Of a stretch of 50,656 nucleotides of DNA, positions 32,645 to 41,159 are shown one piece after another. Below the pieces are notes generated by a model. That model was not told where the DNA came from. It did no database searches and saw nothing but the letters and a program-made list of their open reading frames with translations. Each line of letters opens with the position of its first letter. Position 1 is the stretch's first letter. The DNA is from Geoglobus sp. UBA235. Lineage in GTDB: Archaea > Halobacteriota > Archaeoglobi > Archaeoglobales > Archaeoglobaceae. Where the stretch lies: contig DACG01000020.1 of the NCBI GenBank assembly GCA_002494725.1, forward strand, positions 1-50,656, in the 5' to 3' direction. The translations under genes and the position numbers were made by a program.

Positions 32645-33543
32645 CCTATCAGCCTCAGCAGTACTGCCTTCTGAGCATGAAGCCTGTTCTCAGCCTGATC
32701 GAATACCACCGAGTGCTTCCCATCCATGACATCATCCGTTATCTCCTCACCCCTGTGAGCGGGCAGGCAGTGCATAACAATCACATCATCCTTCGCATTC
32801 TCAACCAGTCTGCTGTTAACCTGAAACTCCCTGAATGCTTTTAACCTTTCCTCTCTCTCTGCTTCCTGACCCATTGATGCCCACACATCCGTGTATATGA
32901 CATCGGCCTCATTAACAGCATCAAATGGATTGCTGAGAATTTCAGGAGCTCTGCCAATTTCCTCAGCCATTTTCAGAATTCTCTCATCAGGTTCAAAACC
33001 CTTCGGTGTTGCAACACTCATTTTAAAGCCAAGAATCGCTGAGGCAAGGATCATAGAGTTGCACACATTGTTTCCATCTCCAACCCATGCAAGCTTAACA
33101 TCCAGCCCTTTTTTCTCATTTATTGTCAGAAGGTCTGCGAGAATCTGACACGGATGTTCGAGATTGCTCAGACCATTTATCACAGGAACGTCACTGTTTT
33201 TTGCCAGCTCAACAACAGTTTCATGACTTCTGACTCTGGCCATTATGGCTGAAACGTAGCGTGAAAGCACTCTGGCTGTATCTGCTACTGTCTCTCCTCT
33301 TCCAAGCTGGAGATCGTTCCATCCGAGATGGAGAGCATGCCCTCCCATGTCTGCCATGGCAACCTCAAAGCTAACCCTTGTCCTTGTTGATGGAAGTTCA
33401 AAGATCATTGCCAAGCTTCTGTTTTTCAGGTAATCCCTGAACACTCCTCTCCTCCTTTCATCCTTCAGCCTCTCTGCGAGGGAGAGAATGTCAAGTATCT
33501 CTGATTTGCTAAGATCTGAGAGTGAAATCAGATGTTTTGGCAT
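32641..33543 (-). CDS. argF: Ornithine carbamoyltransferase
   Basis: ArgF makes citrulline from ornithine and carbamoyl phosphate. From ATG 33543 the protein has 300 residues and begins MPKHLISLSDLSKSEILDI. The carbamoyl-phosphate motif STRTRVSFE, HPCQILAD, VIYTDVWASMGQE and the ornithine motif MHCLPAHRGEEI are all present. A much longer upstream open frame is rejected: a TATA box (TTTATTTAAATCC, about 33556-33568) lies between it and the ATG, and the extension matches nothing in the family. Downstream nadE overlaps by four bases. Confidence 0.95.
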   Translation of the reverse strand: MPKHLISLSDLSKSEILDILSLAERLKDERRRGVFRDYLKNRSLAMIFELPSTRTRVSFEVAMADMGGHALHLGWNDLQLGRGETVADTARVLSRYVSAIMARVRSHETVVELAKNSDVPVINGLSNLEHPCQILADLLTINEKKGLDVKLAWVGDGNNVCNSMILASAILGFKMSVATPKGFEPDERILKMAEEIGRAPEILSNPFDAVNEADVIYTDVWASMGQEAEREERLKAFREFQVNSRLVENAKDDVIVMHCLPAHRGEEITDDVMDGKHSVVFDQAENRLHAQKAVLLRLIG

Positions 33544-33654
33544 ACAGAAAAAGGTTAAGGGATTTAAATAAAGTTTACCATTGCGGAGCTGAATCTGTCT
33601 GACTCCAACAAAAATGGACAGGTTTTTAAAATTCGTCGTGAATAACAATGATGT

Positions 33655-35244
33655 ATGCTGCCACCCTCCGATTACCTGACAAAGATCAAGCCTTTCAGCT
33701 TTCTGGATGAGGAGCAGATAGATGAGCTCATCAAAAACATGCACGTCTCCCTTTACAAAACCGGCAAAACCGTGTTCAAAAAAGGGAAGGTGCTTGACAG
33801 GATATACCTCGTCAGGGATGGAGAGCTCGGACTTTTTGATGGAGATGATCTGGTTGAGGTTATAGGCAACAACGAATTTACAGGGCTTGCATCTGCTATA
33901 AAAAAGGAGAGAACAGAGTTTGAAGGAAGGGCGATTTCGGACACGATATGCTTTGAGTTCAGGGCAAGGGACATAGAGGAGATGATGAGCAGAAACAGGG
34001 AATTTGCAGAGTTCATCGAGAAAATACTCAGAATGAGGTTCAGCGAGATATTCCACTTTGAGGAAGACGAGCTGATGGCCCTTTTCTCAAAAAAGGTTTC
34101 TGATGTTATTTTCAGGGATCCCGTCACCTGTGACCCCGAGTCAACCCTTGGGGAGGTTGTCAGACTCATGCGAGACAACGGGGTTGGGAGTGTTATTGTT
34201 ATCAACAGAGCCGGAAATCCAGTTGGCATAATAACCCACACCGACATAATAAACGCTCTTGCACGTGAGCTTCCAATGACTTCAAGGGCTCATGATCTCA
34301 TGAGCAGTCCTGTTGTGGCCGTTGACCTTTCATCATCACTTCTTGATGCCTACATAAAGTTCATTGAGAGTGCTGTAAACCATCTGGCAGTCGCAAGAGA
34401 TGGAAAGCTCGCCGGAGTTATAACGATAAAGGATCTCATGAAGAGCTTTGAGCCGAGATCCTCGCTTTTAAATTATCCAAAGATTGTCAAAAAAATGGAA
34501 GACATTGATCAGCTTGAAAATCTCGTGAATGAAGTGATGGCATCCATGAAAAACATGCTGAGATCAGGTCTCAACTATGAGACTATCTCAGCCATTTACG
34601 TTCCTGTTTTTGATCAGATTTTGAGACAGATTCTGAAAAAAACATCAAAAGCAGGCACAACCACAGCAATCATAGGAGATTTTGGAAGAAGGGAGCTTGT
34701 AATACCTCCTGTCTACAGACTCCTGATCATCGAGGGTGAAATAGATGATACCGGATTTTCAGACTATTACTCGGTAATAAGGGCTGAAGAATTGGCTGAC
34801 AGAGACGACATTTCAGATCTTGTTGAACTGGCAGACTCAAGATATCTGCTGGGAAGTGGAGCAAGGTATGTTTCCTTCAAGGAAAATATAGGGAGAGAGG
34901 TTGGTAACAAAAAAGAGGAAGTTATTCGTCTCATGAAAAGAGAACTTAAAGAAAGAATAACTCCCGATAACTGTGATAGATGGATTGAGAGAACAGTAAG
35001 ACTCTGGACTGTTCTAAATGGAGAATTTACTTCAAGAACCACCGTGGAAAGAATCAAATCCATGAATATCGATCCTGAAATCCTGTCTCTGACAGCTGAA
35101 GTGTATTCTGCTGTAAAACTTATAAGACTCAGAGAGAAAATTTTCGATGGAAGAAGCAGGACAGACTCAATTATTCTGAAAAAATCAGTTGGAGTAATAA
35201 GATCCTTCAGGAATATCATGAAAGAAGAGATGAGAGCATGGTAG
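33655..35244 (+). CDS. CBS-domain protein with cyclic-nucleotide-binding fold and degenerate DUF294 nucleotidyltransferase domain
   Basis: This 529-residue protein has an N-terminal cNMP-binding-like beta barrel (about 10-130), two CBS repeats (about 148-265, with GVGSVIVINRAGNPVGIIT and NHLAVARDGKLAGVIT), and then a DUF294/GlnD-like domain (about 285-529). At the nucleotidyltransferase motif the sequence is AIIGDFGRRELVIPPVYR (338-355): the GSxGR part is partly kept, but the metal-binding Asp pair is absent. It is therefore likely a sensor or pseudoenzyme. The paralogue at 35842 keeps a canonical motif. A TATA box GTTTTTAAAA about 27 bases before the ATG suggests a leaderless mRNA. The exonuclease gene overlaps the 3' end by seven bases. 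Confidence 0.85.
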   Translation: MLPPSDYLTKIKPFSFLDEEQIDELIKNMHVSLYKTGKTVFKKGKVLDRIYLVRDGELGLFDGDDLVEVIGNNEFTGLASAIKKERTEFEGRAISDTICFEFRARDIEEMMSRNREFAEFIEKILRMRFSEIFHFEEDELMALFSKKVSDVIFRDPVTCDPESTLGEVVRLMRDNGVGSVIVINRAGNPVGIITHTDIINALARELPMTSRAHDLMSSPVVAVDLSSSLLDAYIKFIESAVNHLAVARDGKLAGVITIKDLMKSFEPRSSLLNYPKIVKKMEDIDQLENLVNEVMASMKNMLRSGLNYETISAIYVPVFDQILRQILKKTSKAGTTTAIIGDFGRRELVIPPVYRLLIIEGEIDDTGFSDYYSVIRAEELADRDDISDLVELADSRYLLGSGARYVSFKENIGREVGNKKEEVIRLMKRELKERITPDNCDRWIERTVRLWTVLNGEFTSRTTVERIKSMNIDPEILSLTAEVYSAVKLIRLREKIFDGRSRTDSIILKKSVGVIRSFRNIMKEEMRAW

Positions 35245-35840
35245 AGAGTATTGTGGATCAGGACTATGTGGTTGTTGACATTGAAACCACAGGGCTAAAC
35301 ACTAAGAAGGATGAAATAATCTCCTTTGCCTCGATACCTGTCAGGGAGATGAGGCTTCACATGGATGAAAGCTTTTTCACCCTCATAAGACCGGAAAGAT
35401 TCAAACTGGACTCCATAAAGTATCACGGAATTACAGAAAGCGATCTGATGAGTGCCCCTACATTTGGCGAGGTTGCTGAAAAGATAGAAGAAATCGCGAG
35501 AAACTCAGTGGTTGTCGGTTATGCTGTGCATATTGATGTTGAGTTTCTGAAAAGTGCCTTTAAGAAAAAGGCCAAGAAAAAACTTAAAATCGACAGATAT
35601 CTGGATGTTGCCGAGATCGAATACTGGCTTCTGAGAAGGAGAGGTTCAGCTGTGAACTTTAGACTGGATTTTGACAGTTTGCTGAAAATTTACAAAATTA
35701 ATGGATTCTGCAGACATTCTGCAATGGGAGATGCTTTTGCAACTGCCTATATATTTCTTAAACAGCTATCCCAGCTGCAGGAATACAGGATAGGTTTGAC
35801 CGATCTTATGAGGATCGGGAAAAAAGTCAGATTTTTCTGA
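35238..35840 (+). CDS. DEDDh-family 3'-5' exonuclease (DnaQ-like)
   Basis: This 200-residue protein has the exonuclease motifs: ExoI VVVDIETTGL near residue 11, ExoII VVGYAVHIDVEFL near 93 (with Asp), and ExoIII RHSAMGDAFAT near 160 holding the His and Asp of the DEDDh group. It resembles the DNA polymerase III epsilon fold but with no polymerase partner here. The ATG overlaps the end of the CBS-DUF294 gene (ATGGTAG), so it is co-translated. In many bacteria a similar exonuclease sits with CBS-DUF294, sodium/solute symporter and acyl-CoA synthetase genes (from memory). Its role in this setting is unknown; RNA or nucleotide signals are possible substrates. Confidence 0.85.
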   Translation: MVESIVDQDYVVVDIETTGLNTKKDEIISFASIPVREMRLHMDESFFTLIRPERFKLDSIKYHGITESDLMSAPTFGEVAEKIEEIARNSVVVGYAVHIDVEFLKSAFKKKAKKKLKIDRYLDVAEIEYWLLRRRGSAVNFRLDFDSLLKIYKINGFCRHSAMGDAFATAYIFLKQLSQLQEYRIGLTDLMRIGKKVRFF

Positions 35841-35841
35841 G

Positions 35842-37164
35842 TTACAGGTAATTCCTTTCAATATAACTCTGAAATCTTCTAACGGTTTTTAAAGCATCTT
35901 TCACCATCGCTCTCTCCATTGGATTCGCCTTCGATGCTCTGAACTCTTTCAGATCTTGCGCCTGAAGCCAGATCTTTCTCCTCATCAATACAGTGTATGC
36001 ATGCTCAAGATCATCGGCCATGTCACCAGGAATCAATTTTTCCTCACTCAGAGCAGCAATCCTTTCAAGGGTGTTTGTCACATGAAATATATTGTTAGTT
36101 ACCGCTAATGCTCTTACAGGGTATTCAATGGGTGCTACCGCACCGGCCTTGTAGTTGAATGTCTCTTTCAGGTTTCCAAGTATATTCAGGGCTGGCCTGT
36201 ATCTGAGAGAGTTCAGAATTACAAATCTGTTTCTGTATAGTTTTTCTGCAAAACACTCTTTGAATTCATCAAGAAGACTTCTCTCTCCCAGAAGATACCT
36301 TGCATCTGCAATTAACGAGATGTTGACTATGTTTCTATCAACATTCCTTGCCCATTCAGAGCAAACTTTATCTTCTTCTGGATAAGGTATGGCGAATTTA
36401 TCCGAAGTATATCCATGTTCGCACCCCGGAAAGCCAAGACTGTCGAGGGTCTTTTCAAAGTCAGCAAACCACTCTATGGCTTCTCTATCCTGATATATCG
36501 AAATTGTATCCCTGTCTGTAAGGAGGAATTGTTCTTTCCTCCCGCCACTTCCGGTGATAGCATAAACAAACCCACTTTTTGGTGGAGAGGTGAACTTTGA
36601 GGCAGTTACTATCATTGCATCCACAACATGGGAGATCTCGGAAAAGAATATATAAGGGTCAACTATTTCAGGATGTTTTATGTAGCTCTCAGCCTCATCT
36701 TTAAGCTCTTCCTTGAAATTCTCAATAGCATCCTTTATTGCCTGAAGATCTCTGGCATTGTGAATTCTTGCAGTATACTTGACATATTTTGGTGCAAGAT
36801 CAAGGGCAAGGTCTCTCAGAGTTATTACACCAATCACTTCTCCTCCTTCCTCGATAGCCAGATGCTTCACATTATTCTCGACCATCACCGAAAGGGCATC
36901 AAAAATTGATGAATCCGAGCTTATCTTTACAAGCTTGGTGAGGGCAAAATCTATAACAGGTCTCGAAAGGTTCACATTTTTCCCTATCGCTCTTCTAAGA
37001 TCTGATTCAGTAAAAAAAGCTTCTGGAATACCATTTTTCAAAACAAGGACACTGGAAATCCTTTCTCTATCCATTATCTCTGCACATTCCCTGATTGTTG
37101 AATTTGCACTAACGGCTACAGGATGTCTTCTGACAAACTCCTTAACCTTCCTAAAATTTGCCAT
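35842..37164 (-). CDS. CBS-domain protein with intact DUF294 nucleotidyltransferase domain
   Basis: This 440-residue protein has two N-terminal CBS repeats (about 8-125; ERISSVLVLKNGIPEAFFT, KHLAIEEGGEVIGVIT) and a DUF294 domain with the canonical motif ITGSGGRKEQFLLTDRD at 203-219, so the two Asp residues are in place and it may transfer nucleotidyl groups, possibly to a protein, as in GlnD. It is the active-looking paralogue of the 33655 protein but has no cNMP-binding barrel. ATG 37164 is used rather than the TTG one codon earlier. Gene follows the symporter on the same strand by 49 bases, so it may be in that operon. Target unknown. Confidence 0.85.
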   Translation of the reverse strand: MANFRKVKEFVRRHPVAVSANSTIRECAEIMDRERISSVLVLKNGIPEAFFTESDLRRAIGKNVNLSRPVIDFALTKLVKISSDSSIFDALSVMVENNVKHLAIEEGGEVIGVITLRDLALDLAPKYVKYTARIHNARDLQAIKDAIENFKEELKDEAESYIKHPEIVDPYIFFSEISHVVDAMIVTASKFTSPPKSGFVYAITGSGGRKEQFLLTDRDTISIYQDREAIEWFADFEKTLDSLGFPGCEHGYTSDKFAIPYPEEDKVCSEWARNVDRNIVNISLIADARYLLGERSLLDEFKECFAEKLYRNRFVILNSLRYRPALNILGNLKETFNYKAGAVAPIEYPVRALAVTNNIFHVTNTLERIAALSEEKLIPGDMADDLEHAYTVLMRRKIWLQAQDLKEFRASKANPMERAMVKDALKTVRRFQSYIERNYL

Positions 37165-37213
37165 CAATGAATTTAAAAAAACAAAAAAATAAAAATTTTT
37201 TCCAGAAATCGTG

Positions 37214-38974
37214 TCACTCCGGTATTTTCATTCTGTCAACGAACTCAATTGTCTCTGGTGGGTTGGCCTTCTCGCCACCCGTTGCAAGTGAAACAACGAC
37301 TGCAACAATCAGGTGCACAAGGAATCCAACAACACCCCATGCAATTGTCCCAATCTTACCTCCAGCTATCTCAATTGGCGCCATTCCGAAGAGACCGACT
37401 CCAGCAATGTACGGGAATGATACCAGCAATCCAGCTACCATTCCTGCCACAATGCCATATCTGTTGAGCCCTTTCCAGAAGATACCCATGATGATCGATG
37501 GTGTAAACAGACTGGATGCAAAGACGAAAGCCCATCCGACAAGCAGTGCGACGTATTTGCTGAATGTTGGATCCTGAATGGCTCTTGCACCAGCTAAAGC
37601 TGAGATTGCTGCAAGCAGCACAAGCATTCCTCTGCCAACCCAGACCTCTCTTTCTTCAGTAACATTCGGGTTTATGAACCTCTTGTAGATATCTCTTGTA
37701 GCTCCGACGGTCATGACCATCAGCAGACCATTAGCTGTACTCAACGCAGCAGCGAGACCACCAACAGCAACAACGACAGCAACCCACCATGCAAGTCCCC
37801 ACATGTCTGGCATTCCTATGACGACTATATCCTTGTGGAAGGACAGTTCCTTGACATCGAGTATTCCGTTGTTGTTGGCATCGGCTATCTTAACGAGTCC
37901 AGTAGGTAACCATTTCTGAATCCAGCCAACCTGCTTTGCCTGCTCGATTGGCATTCCCCAGACCTGTGAGAACCCATATCTTGCAAGAATGGCATAAACT
38001 GGAGCGGTCAGATAAAGAAGTCCAATGAACGTAAGACCCCATCCAACTCCGTATCTGGCAGTCCTGACATCCTTAACCAGATAGAACTGGGACAGCACAT
38101 GTGGCAGACCAACAGTTCCGAGCATCAAAGCCAGAGCTCCAAGAATCCAGTTTACCAGATTTGTGCCTCCAGCAAATGACGTTTTGAATGGCTGTGTGAA
38201 GTGAGCAAGTCCAAATGCAGTTTCTTTTGCCTCAAGCTCGGCAAGCAGCCCACCGTATCCAATGTGTGGCCATGGCTTGAAGATTCCGGCCTTTGCTGCT
38301 GCAAGCATAAATCCAATCCAGTAAGCAACGATGAGCACCCAGTACTGTGTGACCTGGACCCAGACAACACTCCTCCATCCACCAGTTCCAGCGAAGAGTA
38401 TAACGAACAGTGAACCGAGCATTGCTCCCAGAACTGCTGGCACTCCGAGGAATCTCCCTATGATAACACCTGTTGCAACAAGCTGTGCAACTAAGTACGT
38501 GAATGAAACAACGAAGAGCATGAGCACAGCTATAACTCTCGCAACAGGCCAGTTAGATGATCTGGTTTCAATGAACTCTGGAACAGTATAGGTTCCTGAT
38601 CTTCTAACAAATGGTGCAATCAGAACTGCAGCTATAACATAACCAAGGGTCCAGCCTATAATATAAGGCAGACCATCATAACCAAGAAGGGCTATAGCAC
38701 CTGCCATCGAAACGAAAGATGCACCACTCATCCAGTTCGATGCAATCGAAGAACCGATGGATATTGGTCCCACATCTCTCCCTGCCACATAGAAGGCCTC
38801 GGTTGTTGCAGCCCTCATGACGAGAGCAACTGTAACATATATCAGCACCGAACCAAACACAGCCACAGCCGAAGCTGCATAGATGTTGCCAGTTGCTGCC
38901 AAAGCTCCAACCACAACGAAATACACTATAAATATCGCTGGAATCGCTATTTTTGGTTCATCCAAAACACCCAT
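37214..38974 (-). CDS. Sodium/solute symporter, acetate-permease-like large subunit
   Basis: This 586-residue membrane protein belongs to the SSS family, subgroup of two-component transporters with a small DUF4212 subunit (VC_2705-like). It has about 13 hydrophobic segments, beginning near residues 10-28, with ISIGSSIASNWMSGASFVSMAG near 71-92 as the sodium-binding region. Between predicted membrane segments the loop around residue 365-376 (DANNNGILDVKE) fits an EF-hand calcium loop at every key position. The substrate is probably acetate or another carboxylate, from the neighbouring AMP-forming acyl-CoA synthetase. It is 10 bases downstream of the small subunit. Confidence 0.88.
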   Translation of the reverse strand: MGVLDEPKIAIPAIFIVYFVVVGALAATGNIYAASAVAVFGSVLIYVTVALVMRAATTEAFYVAGRDVGPISIGSSIASNWMSGASFVSMAGAIALLGYDGLPYIIGWTLGYVIAAVLIAPFVRRSGTYTVPEFIETRSSNWPVARVIAVLMLFVVSFTYLVAQLVATGVIIGRFLGVPAVLGAMLGSLFVILFAGTGGWRSVVWVQVTQYWVLIVAYWIGFMLAAAKAGIFKPWPHIGYGGLLAELEAKETAFGLAHFTQPFKTSFAGGTNLVNWILGALALMLGTVGLPHVLSQFYLVKDVRTARYGVGWGLTFIGLLYLTAPVYAILARYGFSQVWGMPIEQAKQVGWIQKWLPTGLVKIADANNNGILDVKELSFHKDIVVIGMPDMWGLAWWVAVVVAVGGLAAALSTANGLLMVMTVGATRDIYKRFINPNVTEEREVWVGRGMLVLLAAISALAGARAIQDPTFSKYVALLVGWAFVFASSLFTPSIIMGIFWKGLNRYGIVAGMVAGLLVSFPYIAGVGLFGMAPIEIAGGKIGTIAWGVVGFLVHLIVAVVVSLATGGEKANPPETIEFVDRMKIPE

Positions 38975-38984
38975 TCATCTCACC

Positions 38985-39257
38985 TCACTTACCAAGAATC
39001 TCTCTATCCCACTTGTCCATGATAATGGCATAGATAAATATCAGTGCAATCCCAAAGACAACTGCAACAAAGCCAGCAAAGAACCAGTGCAGTGGAATTC
39101 CACCAAGAATTCTGATGTGCTGGGTTGTTCCGACTGGCAGATGCATCCAGAACGCTGGTATTGTCCAGAGCAACAGCATTACGATGGTCAGTGTCTTCAT
39201 TTTACCCCAGTACTCTTTGAAAACCTCTTCACTAACACCACTCTCTCCATTTCCCAT
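38985..39257 (-). CDS. Symporter small subunit, DUF4212 family
   Basis: This 90-residue membrane protein accompanies the symporter. Two hydrophobic segments (LTIVMLLLWTIPAFWM, and WFFAGFVAVVFGIALIFIYA) and the RILGGIPLHWFFAG block are typical of the small subunit of VC_2705-type sodium symporters. ATG 39257 is chosen because AGGTGAG lies just upstream; a longer frame exists but carries no family feature. A TATA-like TTTAAATATG is about 50 bases upstream. Co-transcribed with the large subunit. Confidence 0.85.
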   Translation of the reverse strand: MGNGESGVSEEVFKEYWGKMKTLTIVMLLLWTIPAFWMHLPVGTTQHIRILGGIPLHWFFAGFVAVVFGIALIFIYAIIMDKWDREILGK

Positions 39258-39396
39258 CGTCTCACCTTTCCATAATTTTCGATTGTAATCAAAAATAATG
39301 TCATATTTAAAGCTTTCGCAATCTGTCACAATTTATCACACAATATTAACGTAAAATGGAAAAATCTGAAAGCAGAAAATAAAAAAGGATTGAATC

Positions 39397-41058
39397 TTAT
39401 TTCTCCTCTTTGAGAAATCTTCTCAGGAGCTTTCCTGTTGCTGTTCTTGGCAAAGGTTCACTTCTGAACTCTATAACCCTTGGAAGTTTGTACTTTGCTA
39501 TGTGCTGTTCAAGGAAGTTGAGCATGTCCTTCTTCAACTCATCACCCGGCTCATAGCCCTCCTTGAGTACAACAACCGCTTTGACGATCTGACCTCTTAT
39601 TCCTTCAGGATCGGGAACACCTATTACCGCACACTCCTTAACTGCTGGATGCTTGCTCAGTGGCTGTTCAATCTCGTCAGGACCAATTCTGTAGCCAGAT
39701 GACTTTATGAGATCATCATCTCTCGAGACGAAGTAGATGTATCCCTCTTCATCCTTTCTGACAAAGTCTCCAAGGACATTCCATCCGTTCTTCACACTCT
39801 CCTTCTGCTTCTCTGCAAGAGGTCTTGTTGGATGGTTCCAGTATCTTATACCGGTGGCACCCTTTATGTAGAGGTTTCCAACCTCTCCGGGCTTGCACTC
39901 CTCCCCTGTTTCAGGATCAATAATCCTTGCCACGTATCCGGGAACTGTCCATCCTATGCTTCCAGCCCTTGGCTCAGGTGCAACGGTGTTGCTTATGCAG
40001 ATGTGGACCATCTCTGTTGCTCCAAGAGACTCATATATTGGCATTCCAAACTTCTCCTCCCATCTCTTTGCAGTATCAGCTCCCAGTGCCTCTCCACCAC
40101 CAGTACAGAGCCTCAGAGTTGAGAGATCATATTTCTGGATGTACTCATCTAAGTTTGGATTTGCAAGGATCATCCTGTAAGCAGTTGGCAGAGAGCTGAA
40201 CACGGTTATGCCATGCTCCTCGACAAACCTGAAGAAATTGTCAAAGCTGAACCCCGGCCATATACTTGTGGCTGCTCCGTGGAAGTACGGGATCAGACAG
40301 CCGTTTCCATATCCCATTGCAAAGCTGACAGGAGCGGGGCCACCCACAACATCATCCTCTGTGAGTTTCCAGACATACTTTCCAACGAGATACACCGACG
40401 AAAGGATGTTTTCAACAAAATGAACACATCCTTTTGGAAGTCCTGTTGTGCCGGATGTGAAGAGGATTGCTGCCGGTGTCCCGATTTCAAGAGGTACGGG
40501 ATCGAATTTTGCACTTTCCCTGTAAACCTCATCGAATGACACAAATGGATCGCTCAAATTCTCTCTTTCTGTTACAATAACCTTCTGAACTGTGCTGAAT
40601 TCCGAAACAGACTCTTCCACAGCCTTGAATGTCTTGTCATCTCCGGTTACGAAAATTGCCTTTATCTCTGCGTTGTTTGCCACATGTACAATTTCCTTCT
40701 TTGCCCACATGGGATTCAGGGGTACCGGAATTGCTCCTGCCTTCATGATCCCGAAGTTCACGGCAACAGCCTCAGGCATGTTCCTCATTCTGAAACCAAC
40801 TCTGTCATACTTCTCCACTCCAATTCTTTTCAGGAAGTTTGCGATCTTGTTGCTGAGTCTGTATAGGTCCCTGTAGGTTACCCTTCTGTCCTCAAAGTAA
40901 ATTGCAACCTTTCTTCCCCTGCCCTCCCTTATGTTTCTGTCAAGAATCTCCTCTGCAAGATTGAGTTCCTTTCTCCCTCCAATTATTGCCTTTACCTCAT
41001 CTGGAATCACGATCTCCGGCCAGTCCTCCTTTGGAACAACATAGTCAAGAATCCCCAT
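39397..41058 (-). CDS. AMP-forming acyl-CoA synthetase
   Basis: This 553-residue enzyme activates a carboxylic acid to acyl-CoA via an acyl-adenylate. The P-loop ILFTSGTTGLPKGC, the YESLGATEM and GYIYFVSRDDDLIKSSGYRIGP motifs, and the C-terminal catalytic Lys motif PRTATGKLLRR are all intact. It is shorter than acetyl-CoA synthetase (about 650) and lacks the ACAS_N domain, so medium-chain or aromatic (benzoate-like) acids are as likely as acetate. ATG 41058 has GGAGGT seven bases upstream (a TTG at 41073 is an alternative). A minus-strand TATA-like CTATTTATAAC lies at about 41113-41123. It sits with the symporter genes, so it probably activates the imported acid. Substrate open. Confidence 0.88.
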   Translation of the reverse strand: MGILDYVVPKEDWPEIVIPDEVKAIIGGRKELNLAEEILDRNIREGRGRKVAIYFEDRRVTYRDLYRLSNKIANFLKRIGVEKYDRVGFRMRNMPEAVAVNFGIMKAGAIPVPLNPMWAKKEIVHVANNAEIKAIFVTGDDKTFKAVEESVSEFSTVQKVIVTERENLSDPFVSFDEVYRESAKFDPVPLEIGTPAAILFTSGTTGLPKGCVHFVENILSSVYLVGKYVWKLTEDDVVGGPAPVSFAMGYGNGCLIPYFHGAATSIWPGFSFDNFFRFVEEHGITVFSSLPTAYRMILANPNLDEYIQKYDLSTLRLCTGGGEALGADTAKRWEEKFGMPIYESLGATEMVHICISNTVAPEPRAGSIGWTVPGYVARIIDPETGEECKPGEVGNLYIKGATGIRYWNHPTRPLAEKQKESVKNGWNVLGDFVRKDEEGYIYFVSRDDDLIKSSGYRIGPDEIEQPLSKHPAVKECAVIGVPDPEGIRGQIVKAVVVLKEGYEPGDELKKDMLNFLEQHIAKYKLPRVIEFRSEPLPRTATGKLLRRFLKEEK

Positions 41059-41159
41059 CTCATCTACCTCCAAATCCTTTTATACCTCACCTCCTTTTTC
41101 CAAATTTATTGTTATAAATAGGTTACGAAATTGATTCGCTAAAAAAAATCTCGCTCCAT

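Noticed and set aside
33544..34056. Longer N-terminus for argF starting at 34056
   Set aside because: The extension lies over the divergent CBS-DUF294 gene, crosses the argF TATA box, and matches nothing in the family.
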